From positions 13,076,275 through 13,140,274 of the forward strand of contig NC_134032.1 in NCBI RefSeq assembly GCF_964204645.1: a DNA stretch of 64,000 nucleotides. The letters are read 5' to 3'. Made by a program: the position numbers and the translations under genes. This document shows, one piece after another, positions 11,601 to 23,700 of the stretch. The notes under the pieces were generated by a model that saw only the letters and a program-made list of their open reading frames with translations, was not told where the DNA came from and did no database searches. The number at the start of each line of letters is the position of its first letter. Within the stretch, counting starts at the first letter, position 1. The stretch comes from Tubulanus polymorphus (Eukaryota; Nemertea; Palaeonemertea; Tubulaniformes; Tubulanidae).

Positions 11601-13676
11601 AATACAATTGAACCAATGAAACTGCGTAACTTTCTTGTTTAGTAAAAACAAATGATTTTAATGATTCGATGGGTGTACTTTGTTTTCAACTTCGAACTTC
11701 TGAAGAATGTCTATCAATAATGTCTCGTATAAGAGATACGTACCAGCTGCAGTGGTGACTACAGTAGTCCCAGTAGGCCGTAACGTCGTGGTCATCTTGT
11801 TCACCGTAGTCGTAAACGGCTGTGGGGTAGTTGTAACAGCAACAGCAGGAGTTGATGCAGAATTTGCGGCGACTAATTTCTCCGTCGTGGTCAACACCTC
11901 CTAAAAATCAACGTACACGTAAATTCTATACTTGTAGTTTTTTATTAGTCTTAACCACATTAGCTACCTCCACTTTCCACCGGGATTCACCTGAATAGTT
12001 ATCACAACTTTCGATCCAGTACTCACTTTTTTTTCATTCAGCTCCTCATTTTGTGCATCCGTTTTCTCAGCTGTTTTCAACGACGACGATGACGTCACCG
12101 TCTGCTGCAGCTGCTGCTGTACGCAGTATCCGCGGTTATCGCGCGAGTAGCCGACCACGCAGTTGCATAAACCGATTTTTTTATGCTCGCTCTCGAGAAT
12201 GCACTCCTCGTGATCCTCGCAATGTTCTAAACCGTAAACGCACGAAGTGTCGAATGCTCGTCCGCCCGGCTCCCATTTCGCGTTTTTAATATAGTCCGGC
12301 ACGTCTTTCTCGCCGGTCGGTTCAACTGACAAGTGAATCGAATTAAATTCAAACCAGAAAATAGAAATTTCAACGATGGCACAGGTCTGATTGGTAATTT
12401 CACGAGAATTTTTAAGAATCTTCGAAATAGGTTTCCAACATTTCGTAAGAAATTTTTATCCTAAAAACCATCTAAACTTGGATTCTAATTTTTGACAACT
12501 GTCTAATTGGGTAAAAACAAATCCCAACTGCACCGATTTAGGCGTAGTTTGGACAAAACTGCATAACAATTTAAAATTGTCTACTTCTCAAAATTTCTGG
12601 CATTTTGCTTAGGCACTCAAGAAGGAGTTAAGGTATCAAGGAGTCCTGTATAAGGATCCTGTATCGTATTTTACTTACCAGGCTGTCGGAATAATCGTAC
12701 GTCGACCATTATCGTCGAGCGGAAACTTTTCCCGGTGCGTGCTCGCGGGTCGCAAGCCGCCGACTGCGTCTTATTACACGTTATAAAATAACATTTGTCG
12801 CGTAAGAATAAAGCGACGTCGCAAGTTCGCGTCGCGCAGCATTCGTCTACGCACAATTCAAATGTATCGACGTCCACTAGCTGGTATTCACCGGCGTTCG
12901 CGCCACCTTTTGGCGTCGATTTGTAAAACGTAGCGAGTTTTTCCGTTTCCGGAGAGCGATTCACGCACGTATCGCCGCTCGTATTTGAAAGCACTGAAAT
13001 GAGAAAAAAAAAATTCAGCGATAGTGATCATTCATACGCAAGTTTGGAATTCAATCAAGGTTGTGCTATGTTGGAGCAATGAGATCAGGACCACTATTAG
13101 CGTATAGGTTCTCGGTGAGCCCCCTGGGCGAGCAAAGGGACCACGGTGCAAAGCCCATGATATCAATTCAAAGTGAACCTCCTGGGAGAGCATATGCCCA
13201 TGACATTGGTTCTCGGTGAACCTACCTTGGGAGCATAGACAGCATTTATAAGGGACCACGGCTTTAGTAGGTGAACCTCCTGGGGGAGTATACAACCACA
13301 TCACATATATCATAGGTTCTCAGTGAACCAACTGTGGGAGCGTAGACTAGCAATTATAAGCTTAACCTCTTGTTTGAGCTAAGGGACTACAGCATAGGTG
13401 AACCTTCCAGGTGAGCGCTGAGACTACAGGCACCGAATTTCCATAACCTGCCGGGGGAGCGTCGTAGGGAGAACAGCCATCATAGCTTCTGAATAAACAT
13501 ACCGGGGAGAGGGAGGGAGTCGACTTACCCGAACAACTGAGTAAAATAAAAAGCAGGTAAACCAATATCGAGTGGGTTAGAAATGACTGAAGTCTTCCAT
13601 TTATCACAGATAGAGAATGACGATGACAAGTCGTCCTATTCCACATCGTCGTCTGACACGTTACTAATACAGTCAT
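323..13676 (-). CDS. KIAA0319L-like: KIAA0319-like PKD-domain transmembrane protein (3' end beyond window)
   Basis: Seventeen coding exons (high to low): 13676-13529, 12993-12679, 12325-11991, 11900-11744, 11094-10895, 7867-7780, 7407-7318, 6821-6615, 5689-5405, 4624-4492, 4160-4012, 3474-3323, 2872-2663, 2153-2059, 1700-1552, 1251-1129, 413-323. All phases join, giving 975 residues with no stop. Order: signal segment (SILVYLLFILLSCS); MANSC-type cysteine module with CVDECC (about 50-154); EGF-like segment (about 184-222); Thr-rich linker; five PKD domains (about 319-790) with repeated LDGS and YxFxLxVxD motifs; second EGF-like segment with CICDPFW (about 905-945); transmembrane helix (ILYVVIVTFLLAVTFGG) followed by CCIRR. 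This order matches the KIAA0319/KIAA0319L family (human KIAA0319 about 1072 residues), type I membrane proteins tied to neuronal migration and axon biology. The start is the first ATG before the signal segment; a second in-frame ATG lies ten codons on. The cytoplasmic tail is missing because the window ends. The donor of exon 13 (GTTCGC) is the weakest join. The head-to-head neighbour is UNC45, about 1.1 kb away. Confidence 0.92.
1850..2005. repeat. Dispersed ~75-bp tandem repeat (CACCTGGTGGATCCTCACTT family)
   Basis: About two units containing CACCAGGTGGATCCTCACTT and GTCCTACTGCACACTAGCGA lie in a KIAA0319-like intron. Other sites of the family: 3528-3680 (opposite strand), 10490-10790 (about four units) and 23495-23640 (UNC45 intron). 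Confidence 0.75.
2398..2627 (+). mobile_element. SINE-like element with ATT tail (copy 1)
   Basis: Shares GGGTACCTGGCCTGATAGAT, GACTCCTGAGCG, AGAGATGACTGA-like and GCGCTATATAA segments with 15706-15898, and ends in an (ATT)n run (2595-2627). A GCGCTATATAA-type end followed by ATT repeats is typical of SINE 3' tails. No open frame is present. Confidence 0.65.
3679..3955. repeat. 30-bp minisatellite, about 9 copies
   Basis: Tandem unit about 30 bp with core CAGGCTGGGTACAAACATCA and GATTGTCTGG variants. It lies in the KIAA0319-like intron between exons 11 and 12, about 60 bp from exon 11. Because 30 is a multiple of 3 the array is open in several frames on both strands, which creates false reading frames. 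The same unit occurs at 4682-5290. Confidence 0.92.
4682..5290. repeat. 30-bp minisatellite, about 20 copies
   Basis: The same unit as the array at 3679-3955, with TGTTTGAGAGG and TGTCTGATAGG variants that partly alternate, suggesting growth by 60-bp blocks. It fills most of the intron between exons 9 and 10 of the KIAA0319-like gene. The last copies (after about 5220) are degraded. Confidence 0.92.
5900..6290. repeat. Dispersed repeat family (TGTGACCGAGTGAC), three tandem units
   Basis: Units of about 120-170 bp contain CGAACTCGGTCTGAAGAATA, TTCACATC.ATACAAACTGT and GACCGAGTGACGACTTCAA-like segments. Further copies are at about 7110-7230, 10080-10340, 11270-11640, 19610-19760 and 20680-20860 (both strands). 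They spread over introns of the KIAA0319-like and UNC45 genes. No coding potential is seen. Confidence 0.75.
6370..6572 (+). mobile_element. tRNA-derived SINE (copy 1)
   Basis: The head resembles a Leu/Ser-type tRNA: GCAGTGGCCGAGTGGTTTAA (A box) and GGAATCAAACCCTGG (B box, degraded from GGTTCGAATCC). A shared body (CTGGTCTCTCC, AAAAAGAAACATCGAACC, AATGCCCTGCG) leads to an A-rich end. The acceptor arms do not pair, so it is not a working tRNA. It sits in a KIAA0319-like intron just downstream of exon 8. Confidence 0.82.
6894..7008. mobile_element. Small foldback MITE (TTGCATAGTC ends)
   Basis: 115 bp with inverted ends GGGCCGGTTGCATAGTC and GACTATGCAACTAGCCCC, and an AT-rich palindromic middle full of CTTAAG and TCTAAG motifs. 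It is in a KIAA0319-like intron. A related element is at 48395-48537. Confidence 0.72.
8442..8566. mobile_element. Foldback element, diverged copy (GATATAGTCGAAAC family)
   Basis: Inverted arms: CTGTAGTTCATTTC...GACTATATCTTGATAGTCAT, mirrored by ATGACTATCAAGATATAGTC...GAAATAAACTACAG. Same family as 9260-9533 and 56058-56299. It lies in an intron of the KIAA0319-like gene. Confidence 0.75.
9260..9533. mobile_element. Long-armed foldback element (GATATAGTCGAAACG family)
   Basis: Two inverted arms of about 110 bp pair almost perfectly, from GATGAGGAGAGAATCCCACA at the left to its complement at about 9485-9504, around a short loop. Each arm contains CCTGAAGATGACTATTAGGA then TATAGTCGAAACG. A near-identical copy is at 56058-56299, including the flanking CGCGTCAACACGGATAT. 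No coding capacity, so it must be non-autonomous. Confidence 0.85.
10490..10790. repeat. ~75-bp tandem repeat, about four units
   Basis: Successive units carry GATGTCCTACTGCACACTAG, CACCTGGTGGAT and CACTTGCCACAAGTG. Same family as 1850-2005. It is in the intron between exons 5 and 6 of the KIAA0319-like gene. Confidence 0.8.
13060..13450. repeat. Degenerate ~65-75-bp tandem repeat
   Basis: Repeated GGTTCTCGGTGA, GTGAACCTCCTGGG and GGACCACGG blocks with graded divergence fill most of intron 1 of the KIAA0319-like gene. They are too diverged to count exactly (about five units). Confidence 0.7.
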
Positions 13677-14786
13677 CTTCAATTCATTCTATTCCCTATG
13701 AATAAAAGATCAATAAACATAACATACGCGCAGGGTGAATATCAGGCATGTTTTTCGAACTGTAAAAAAGTTAGTCCGAGTTAGTAGTCGACTACTCGCT
13801 TGTGTAATGGTCATCCTTATTACCAAGATAGGACTCTTTGAGTTTAGAGGTAGTGTCTGAAATCTAGCATGTTACGACAGGCCCCCATTCCTTTTCGGTT
13901 TTCCATTTCCAGCCAAAAAAAAAGCCACCAACGTCAACGAACGATTTAACAAGTTCATTAAACCTTTTCAATTCAAATTTTCTTAGAAATCATTCATTTT
14001 AAGTCTCTCACCTCATCACATCATCTACAGACATTATTTATTGTGGCGTTTGCTTGCGTTTGTAGACGTAGTTGATTGTGTCATCGCCATCTCGATCCCG
14101 ACATCTGAACCCGGAAGTGATTTTCACGAATACCGGGTGGCTCCGAGAATATACTTGCATTGCAAATAAGAAGGACAATTCAATCCCAATTCTATTGAAA
14201 TAATTTTTATTTTCGATTTGACACGTAAAACTTTTCAACAGAATACCAAACATATCGCGCAGTTATTGACTGTATTGCAGAAATGTTTGAGGTCGTGAAA
14301 AAAGGAGTTGGAAAAAAGCGTGAATTGAAATACTCGCATGCCATAGTATGAATGGCCTTGTGCTCGTCAAGTGCTGCTACCTTCAGGGAATCATGGAAGA
14401 AGATGTGAACTAACTTATCATTGAAGTAAATGTTAATACCATAGGATATAACAACATAACAAACGTTTTTGAGTATATTTGGTCACTTTTTGATAACTGG
14501 TAGGTAAATAATCCTATGAACCAGTCTGCTGGTCGGCTCCGGTTCATATCTTTTTATTGGTCGGTTCCGGTCGGTTTTTAGTAGGCCCAGAAGTCGAATA
14601 CTCGAGTAAACGGCGATAAGTTTGCCGGTAGACTAACACCGCCGCCATACCATAAATGGTAAGGATATGATGTAGTAGGTAGCGTCTTCATCTTTTTCTT
14701 GTTCTTCGTGTTCTTACTCGAATGTTCTGCTTCCTTCTCAACTTCCAAACCGGAAAGTAAAGTTAAAGGAAGTTTGACAAAGTAAA
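13677..14786. promoter_or_regulatory. Bidirectional upstream region between the KIAA0319-like and UNC45 genes
   Basis: The two genes are divergent, with about 1.1 kb between their start codons (1.7 kb if UNC45 starts at 15361), so promoters of both should lie here. A pyrimidine-rich tract (about 14690-14745) precedes the inferred UNC45 exon 1, a plausible start region. I see no clear TATA box or other gene. Confidence 0.45.
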
Positions 14787-17700
14787 ATGAAAGAAGTGGT
14801 AAGTATTATTCAATTTACTGTCTTTAGTATTGACCTTTTGGGTTTTAGGCCCTTTCTGTTTCTCTTTTTTGAATTTTTAGGCCTAAGGCTAAAAGTGAAA
14901 TTTAGAGATTTTTGATTCTAACACGTTTACATGTGCCCTGTCTAATCTTAGACTTAAGTTATAATAGTGTTGAGTGATCATTCAATAGATTGCTCCAACT
15001 GTCCAAAAGAAACTATAATACTAGTAAGTAGCCAAAATATTCTCTTATACTTCATCAATGGCAGGCCTCTACTAAGAGGCCTCAATTTTGCCGAGTAGAC
15101 CTGTTTTCTGTCCTTAGATAAGTACAATATCCATGGTACTATATATAAAAATTAAAAAAAATTTACGGTAATATATTTCAGTTCACCCCCAAATTTCATA
15201 TACTAGCCCCTGTGTGACTGACAGATTCCATGTAAGCTTATTATGATATTTACAAGTGAAAGATCATCAATGGTGTAGACCCTTCCCTTGAGGGAAAAGA
15301 AAGGGGCGAACGCACATTTCCAAGGTTAATCGTGATCATGTTATTTTTCTTTGAAAGGTAATGGATGCGGACGCGCTTAAAGAGAAGGGAAACGGTCTGT
15401 TTAAAGCCGGAAGTTTCAAAGAAGCGATCGCGTGCTACACCGACGCTTTGAAGGCCGATCAGAAAGATACCGGTCGCGTGAATTTGTACAAGAATCTATC
15501 GGCTTGCCATTTGAAGTTAGAGAACTACGTCGACGCTAGCAATGCAGCAACATCAGGTTTGTGCACATACTGATAATACTACGATGAGGCAAATGCTAGG
15601 GTACCGGCAACGCTTCTGTGGTGAGTGAGGATTCTAGGATGATCCTCCAGGTGGCGCTATAGTGGCACTGGGTTAACGCTCTTCGATTTCTTCTGCATTG
15701 CAATTACAATGGGTACCTGGCCTGATAGATGACTCCTGAGCGTTTGTTTGCAGCTCTGTGTTACTTCTCCCCAGGGAGAGATGACTGATACATGTTAGAG
15801 TATAAAATTGGCCGGGGTAATAATACTGAAAAATGTAAAGCGCTCTGAGCAGCCTGGCTGGATTTAGCGCTATATAAGACACATATTATTATTATATTTT
15901 GATTGGCTTTTCTCAGTGGGAGATCTATTTTTCAGTGAAGTCTATACCATACACTGTGTGAAAGTGAATCTTATATCCTATCCAATGACTCGTTATTGAT
16001 AATTTGCGGTTTTGTCAGCCTCTAAATCAAATTTTATTGAAAGGGAACTAATAAGCACGATCCTATGTTAGCTGGTGTGTGCCGGTACCCTATTGTCGAT
16101 AGTCAATTATTAGCTTAGATTGGTAAAAGAAACTCTTTAATTGATTCAACTGATAATCGATAAACTGAAATAATGACAGCATTAAAATGACTTGATGAGT
16201 TAAAATTTAAAATCAGCGAAACTGTTCGCCATTTGCTTGAATTTAAAAGCGGCTACATTCTTGTGTGACAGCGTAGCTGCTGAAGAAGCAAGGCTTTCGA
16301 GCCCTGAAAAAGAACATAAAAATTGAAGCTTAATTTTGGCATAGTAATCATCTGGGCCCAGTTCCACAGTTGTGAGTTGGAGTTAACTCCGAGTTAAAGT
16401 TTGTTCATTTTCAATGAGTGAACTCACGAGTCAAATCTTAACTGTGGAACTGGACCCTGTTTCTAAATAATAAGCAACATTGATTGAATCTTGATATCCA
16501 CTCTCTGGTGGGCAGAAGATATCCTATAAGGAGTGGATGTCGAAATGTAAGGGGAGGCAACCCCTCTAGAATACGGTCTGTGGTGCCTTCTGGGTCCATT
16601 TCCACAGTTCTGAGTTAATATTCAACTCTGAGTTGACTCACTGAAAATGAACTAACTTTAACTCAGAGTTAACTCTATCTCACATCTGTGGAACTGGGTC
16701 CTGTATATTTCTACTGTTCAGCCTGCAATATTATAGGAACTGTGTTCGTTTCATTTACAGCGCTGGAAATCTCTCCTCACGACCCGAAGGCGTTGTTCCG
16801 TCGATGTCAGGCGTACGAGAAACTCGACAAATTCAACGAAGCGTACAAAGACGCGATGCATCTGTTGAACGTGGAGCCTAAAAACGCGGCCGTTCAGCCG
16901 ATATTGCGTCGGCTAGCTCCGATTCTACAGGAAAAAGTATGTTCAATCCGCTTGAAATCGTATCCATGGTCTGTAGCTTGTCCTACCTAGTGCTGCTAGC
17001 TTAATCGGAATGAGTTTGAATTGTGCTTACCTTCACGAAAATTTCAATAAGTGACGGTGAAAAGTACTACTTTTTGACATAAAAGTCATCTGAAATTTTA
17101 TCACAGCATTCGAAATTGTGATACCAAGTATTAATCAAAATAATCAAAAGCCACGCAAGCATCACTTCAAGGCAATTAACATGTCATAATCCATAAATGA
17201 CATCAACCTATATGATTTGTCCTCAGGACAGGTTATTGTTATGGCTTGACAAATACCGGTAATGATGAGCTCTGCAGTTACCATTTCTATCATGTGCGCA
17301 ATTCACAAAACGAAATGCTACTTTTTTGGGTGTGCTTTATTTCTAGTTATGATCTAAATGCAATTCATTTTCAGATTAAAAAGCATACCAGTACGGACAG
17401 CAAGGTCACGCAAATGTTCGACGTTCTACTCAATGCCGATGTAGAATTAGCAAAGAGAATCACGGTAAGTTTGCTCACCGGAGTACTCTAATGTTTGGTG
17501 TTTGTAGTTGATTTTCAATCAAAAATGGCTCAGGTTGAGTTCTGAACACATGTGAAGTGTGTACGATCAGTTTATGAGAGTGCGCTCATAAAATGTCTAA
17601 TGGCTGGTGTTTGTAGTTCATTTTCAATTAAAAATGGTGAAGTTCTGAACGCATGTGAAGTCTTGGCAAAATCTAAAATTGAGCCTGTGAAAAATGAACC

Positions 17701-20700
17701 TTTACCTTCTGTTTTTCTTCAGGCTGCGAATAATTTGATCGTCCTCGCGCGAGAAGAATCAGGCGCGCAGCAAATTTACAGAGAAGGCGGCGTTCTCAAA
17801 TTGTGTCCTCTACTGTTAGAAAAGGAAGCTGAGTTACTGGTATCGGCGATTCGTACGCTGGCGTGTTTGGCTAAAGATCTGGACAGAGTAAGTTTGAAAA
17901 TGATTTGAATTTTCTCAGAGTCGGTGCAACTTCGTGATTCCTTAACAACAGGATTTCTTCTTTACCCAATTAGGCGAATTTGAAACCAAATTTAGGCAGG
18001 CCTAGTGTTACGGATAAAAATTTACTTTGAAACCACTGAATTAATGGTTAACTTAACTTAAAAAGTACTGATATATAAGTCTACAGTTATTGAGATATGA
18101 TAGTGATGCAGACGCTTCCTTGAAATTTGAAATTTTCTCCGTATATCCAGGAATGTCCGATCTGTAGGGACTGTGTTTACGCACAGAATCATGAGTACGT
18201 GTTTCAATAATATGTTAGTATTTATATTGGGCCAATCATTATGTATACATGCACACATCCGTGGGAAGAGGATCAAATATTGGCCCTGCGTAAATAGTCC
18301 TCGAAATCGTGTTCATGATAATGATAATCTTTATTTATCTAAGCATAATAAATTACATACAATTAATTTAAACATAATAATGAAAATCTATGCACAGAGA
18401 GGATATCGACAAGCCTAGTGGCTGAAATCATAGAAGAGGCCGATGCCCTAAAACAGTTAATGATAATGACAATGATAATAATTACATCATAAACTTGTTA
18501 TAAGGAACTCAGATAATGATAATCTTAGGCAGGTTTTCAGTGAATGTATTCCGCTTTGCGAATATCCATTCTTGATTATAGATACTATTCCCGAATACAT
18601 AAATCGTTCGTTTTGCTCGAAACGAAGGATGATGCTAAAGATCTTGAATAAAAGTTTCTTTAAAATGATTCTTCAGGCGTTGAATATCATCAAAGTGGTC
18701 ACGTTCCCGAAACTATTCTCGATAATGGCCGGCAACAACGAGGACATCACCACGGCGACGGCTCATCTGATGCAGAATATCATGTACGCGGTAAGCGGCT
18801 TCGAGAAATATAACACCGACCGCGAGAAATATAACGAAGAGAAACGCAAAGATTCGAACAGACGAGCTCCGTTTCCTGCCCTTAAAATAGGTACAGTAAA
18901 ACATCCCTTAATGAACACGCGAACACCTGTCCATGATGAACACTTCCCTTAATGAACACTCCACAACAAACACCCCCCTTAATGAACGCACGAACACCTG
19001 TCCACAATGAACACCTCCCTAAATTAACACTCCACAACAAACACCCCTCCTTAATGAACACACGAACACCTGTCCACGATGAACATCTCCCTAAATTAAC
19101 ACTCCACAACAAACACCCCCCTTAATGAACATCTCCCCACGGTGAACACTTCCCGGAATGAGTACTTCCCTAAAATGAACAATTGCCAGAATGAACACCT
19201 CCCATAGCGCAGCCTGGTTGGAGAGGGAAATTACTGTACATGATTCTAAGACGTAATTATAGATTCTAGAATAAAACATATTTCCTTAATCAGCGAAATG
19301 TTTTTTTGTTTTCAGCCGATGATAACCAGGCGATCATCGACGATATATTTCTGGCGTTGCTGAAAATGTTGCCGAGCAACAAAGTATCGGCGTACGGCCG
19401 CGATGCCGCACTGGAGCTGATCATCAAGAATGTCAGTCGAAACACTGACCTCGGCTGGACTCGAAAACTCCTCGAAAATAAAGGTATGGAGCTGAATGAA
19501 TTATCACTTCATCATAATTTAATTAAGTCGTTGGTACACCAATTGTTGTCGGACCAATCCATCTATTGTCAGTAGCATTTGTAACAACCATGTTTTATGT
19601 GAAACTATAGATAGTCGTCACTCGGTCACAGTTTGTATCCATGTGAATATATTCTTCAAACGGAATTGGTAGATCAAAGAAGTTACTAAATATCATTAGT
19701 TCAATTGTCTTCAAAATGAATCTTAGCAAAGACGTGTACAAATTAATCAATGGTTTTCACACGTGTAGGCTCAGAAGAACATTTGAGTTCACAGGAACAT
19801 TATGAAAGTGTTCCAATTGGCTTGGTTTTGGCGCTCTGCTAGTGAGAATGTCCAATTGTCACGTACCAATTTCAGCTATTTTTCTCGCGTTGTAGGAATC
19901 GAGAAGCTGATGGAGGTCGCCGGTACGATACCCGAGTTGAAAGCTCTAACGGTCACGCCCGATACGAGGCGACATACGGCGGTCGCGCTGCATAAAATCT
20001 ACGAGGACACGATGTCGGACAGAGAGCGCGATATGTTTCGCGACGCCTGTAACGAATTCTTATCGTGAGTACCGTATATAGTTTACTTGGGGGCGACTTT
20101 TTACCATGTCGATTGTGAGAAGGGGATGGTTCCATTGATTCATAACATGTTTTGACAAACTATACGTCTCAACTCAATTGAATAGATGATTACTGGTAAA
20201 TTTGCTTATAAACGACTGAATTACTGGTTTACGGAGATAAACAGTGTAGGAGTCTACAGTAATTGGAATTTGAAAGTGATGCAGACGCTTCCTCATGATT
20301 TTGAATTTGAAATTTCCTCCTTTAAAACTCCGTTAATTGTATTTTCAGAGATCGATTGGGCGACGAGATAATGGATTCGAAATACGAAGCGATCGTCGCC
20401 GTGACGACGTTGTTGGAAGGACCGTATGAAATCGGTCAGTCGGTGCTCGCGAAGGAAGGCATCGTGGAGATCATGTTAGCGATGGCGAATTCGAACGAAA
20501 TCTTACACCAGGTATGATACACACCACGCGGGGGAAAATGCAATATATTACTTACCTTTGCCATAATTTGAAATTCGCCTTAAAATCCTTTACATCGAGG
20601 AATGACCGATTTGTATAGGGACCCTGTATTGTCAGAGGCATCTCTCACGATCGAGCTATGTTTTAAGTAAAGTATGTTTGATAGTTGTCACTCGGTCACA

Positions 20701-23700
20701 ATTCGTAAAGATTTGAATTTTCTGCATAGACGATTAAAGCGCATTTTTCAGTTGCGTTAAGAAAGTGATGCCGCATCATTGATAGTTCGATTGCCTTCAA
20801 AATTAATCATAGCCTGAAACCATGTTTCTAATCAAACGAAAAGTGTTGAGAAAGACATCGCTCATGTCATAGTTTGTATGAACTGTGGAACTGGGTCCAT
20901 AGAATGATCCATAGAGTGCATCAACAGTGTTGTAATAAATGGTCGTATTATTCTCTTGTGTTTTGTAGCGAATTGCCGTTGAAGCGTTAATTCAAGCCTC
21001 TTCTAAGAAGGACAAATGCAGCGGTATTGTCGCACAGGCGGTTCCAATTCTGAAAGCTCTTTACAACTCCAAAAATGAATCGATCAAAGTTCGAGCTCTT
21101 GTGGTAAGTACGAAGTTCTGGTAAACAATAAGGCAGGTGCTCGCGGCCAGATTCACTTGGGGGAGCTCAAGGAGCATGTGCTCCTGTCGCAATTTTTCTG
21201 TGGCCTTTCAAAAGAGCGATAGCCCGCTGGCCGTGAATACTTGCCCATTTTAACAGTACGCACTTCTCATTTCTCTGCTCCTTTAAAGGTCTGCCCTGGT
21301 ACTGTAAACTGTGTATTCAAGCCGGTCGTTTCGGGCTTTGAAGATTTTTTTTTTACTTCTATTCTTCATTTTCTATGCAGGGTATGTGCAAGTTGGGATC
21401 GCTCGGAGGAACTGATGCCAGTTCGAAGTCTCTCGCCGAAGGATCGACATTGACATTAGCCAAAGCTTGTATCAAGTAAGTAGTTCAAAATGTCATTAGG
21501 ATTGAAATCTGAAATACTTCTGAAATGTTGACCTAAGTCCTCAGTTACTGGCGAGTTACAAGGTCTACAAAACCAGCGATGAGTGGAGTCTACTGTATTA
21601 TCATCTTGGCTGTGATTATTGATTGTAAAGTCGTCCAGTGCTGCACTGTTTTTGTGACCGGTACTGATTCTCTTCTTGTCGATTCAGGTTTTTGAAAAAT
21701 CCGGCGAAGGATGTCGATTTGCGTCGTTGGGCAACTGAAGGTCTCGCGTATTTGACGTTGGACGCCGACATCAAGGAGGAAGTAGTTAATGACACCACAG
21801 CGGTAGAATCCATAATAGACTTGTCTAAGGTGAGACGTTTTCTTCAATTAGAATTTTAGCAAGCAAACTGCCTTGAAACACCATGTTTAACATTGTGATG
21901 CCAACTACAAGATATCATAGTACTTCATCTGCCATCATTGCTGGAACAAGTTATCTCATAGTACTTCATCTTTTGAAATTGAAATTTATTTTCATTACGA
22001 TGTTACATTATTGAACGATATAATAAGTATGATTAGACGAAGGTTAATGTAACAGGATAATGGGGCTACACGGAGAGACTGAAACAGTCTATCTAAGCCG
22101 TATCACCCAGAAGCATCCACACCACATTCATCACACTCACACATCATGCACACAAGTAATTAACAGGCGAAAAGAAAAAAAAAAGTTTCACATATTACAC
22201 ATTAACATAGGTTTGTATAGAATGAAAATTTACAAAGTGTTGAATAATGATTTAATGTAGGTACGCCTAAAGGCAGGTTCGCTTTGAATAGTTTGAATTG
22301 ATTCAGATAGAGTATTCCATAATAGGGGACCGGATATTTTGACAGAAATTGTCGGAACTTCATTTGCCATCATTACTGGAACAATTTATCTCATAGTACT
22401 TCATCTGCCATCATTGCTGGAACAATTTATCTCATAGTATATCATTTGCCATTATTGTCGGAACAAGTTACCATATCTCAAAGTACTTCATCCGCCATCA
22501 TTGCTGGAACGACTTATCTCATAGTGCCTGTTCTGCCATCATTGCCACTATATGTTGTAGCTGATCCTTCTTATTCACTGTGTTTGATATTTGCACTCCT
22601 GGCGCACGGGAATGACACAGTTCCTGATGTGCTGGTAATTTGAACAAAATCTGCTTCATTTTCAATGCAGCTCTATTGCCAACTACGAGATAAACTTGTA
22701 ATAACAAAGGCTGTGAAGAAACGAACGTGTTTAGAATGTTATGTCTCACGTTTCCCATAAGTAACTTTTCTCTATCAAATATTCCAGATTCACAACAACA
22801 AACAGGTTCAGTATCCAGCCACGCAGATTTTCGTCAATCTGACCAACAGCTACGACAAGAAGGACATTATGCCGGAAATGTTGGAGTTGGCAAAGTTTGC
22901 TAAGCATCACGTACCCGAAGAACATGAAAAGGTACGATTATTATTTTTCGAGAAACTATAATTTAGATAAGATGACAGTTGAATGATACAGAGCATAGTT
23001 GCACAGTCGTGACTCCTTAAACCTTGAAATCTTAAGACTGGTCTTTCTGGATTCGCCTCGTCATTTAATTGATTTTCAGTCCCTTAATTCAAAACTATGT
23101 TCTATATGTACATTAATTGTTTCCTAATTTGTTGAAAAGGACAAAGAAGAATTCATCAAAGAACGGATTAAGAAATTGGTGTCGGCCGGAGTTAGTAGCA
23201 GTTTGGTGGCGCTTGCGTCTGGCACCGAAAGTGATAACACTAAAGAACTTATTGCGAGAGTGTTCCTAGCGATAGTAACCGAGCAGGAACACCGTGGGGT
23301 GTGCGTTCAGCAAGGAGCCGCTAAAGTGCTTCTATCTCTAGCGCTGAAAGGAACGGACATGGGACGCGTTCTCGCGTCGCAAGCTCTCGCAAAAATAGCA
23401 ATCACACTGGACCCGAAAATAGCTTTCCCCGGACAAAGGGTAAGGAAGAGTTAAACAATATGTTTTGAATACTGTCACAATGCCACATTTTGTTGATGTC
23501 CAACTGCACACTAGGGAACCTGGTGTATCCTCACTTGCTTCAAGTGCTATATCCTATCGACACAGTAGTTGATGTTCACTGCACAGTCAATGGATCCTAA
23601 CATGCCTTAAAAATGGTATTCTCTGTTACCACAAGATCTGGCACCTACCTTACTGAATCCTCGCTTGGCACTGCAGCCGTGCCAGTACTCCTTATATGAA

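Noticed and set aside
13032-13313. 93-codon minus-strand frame near KIAA0319-like exon 1
   Set aside because: It lies in intron 1 over the degenerate 65-75-bp repeat; exon 1 and exon 2 phases join without it.
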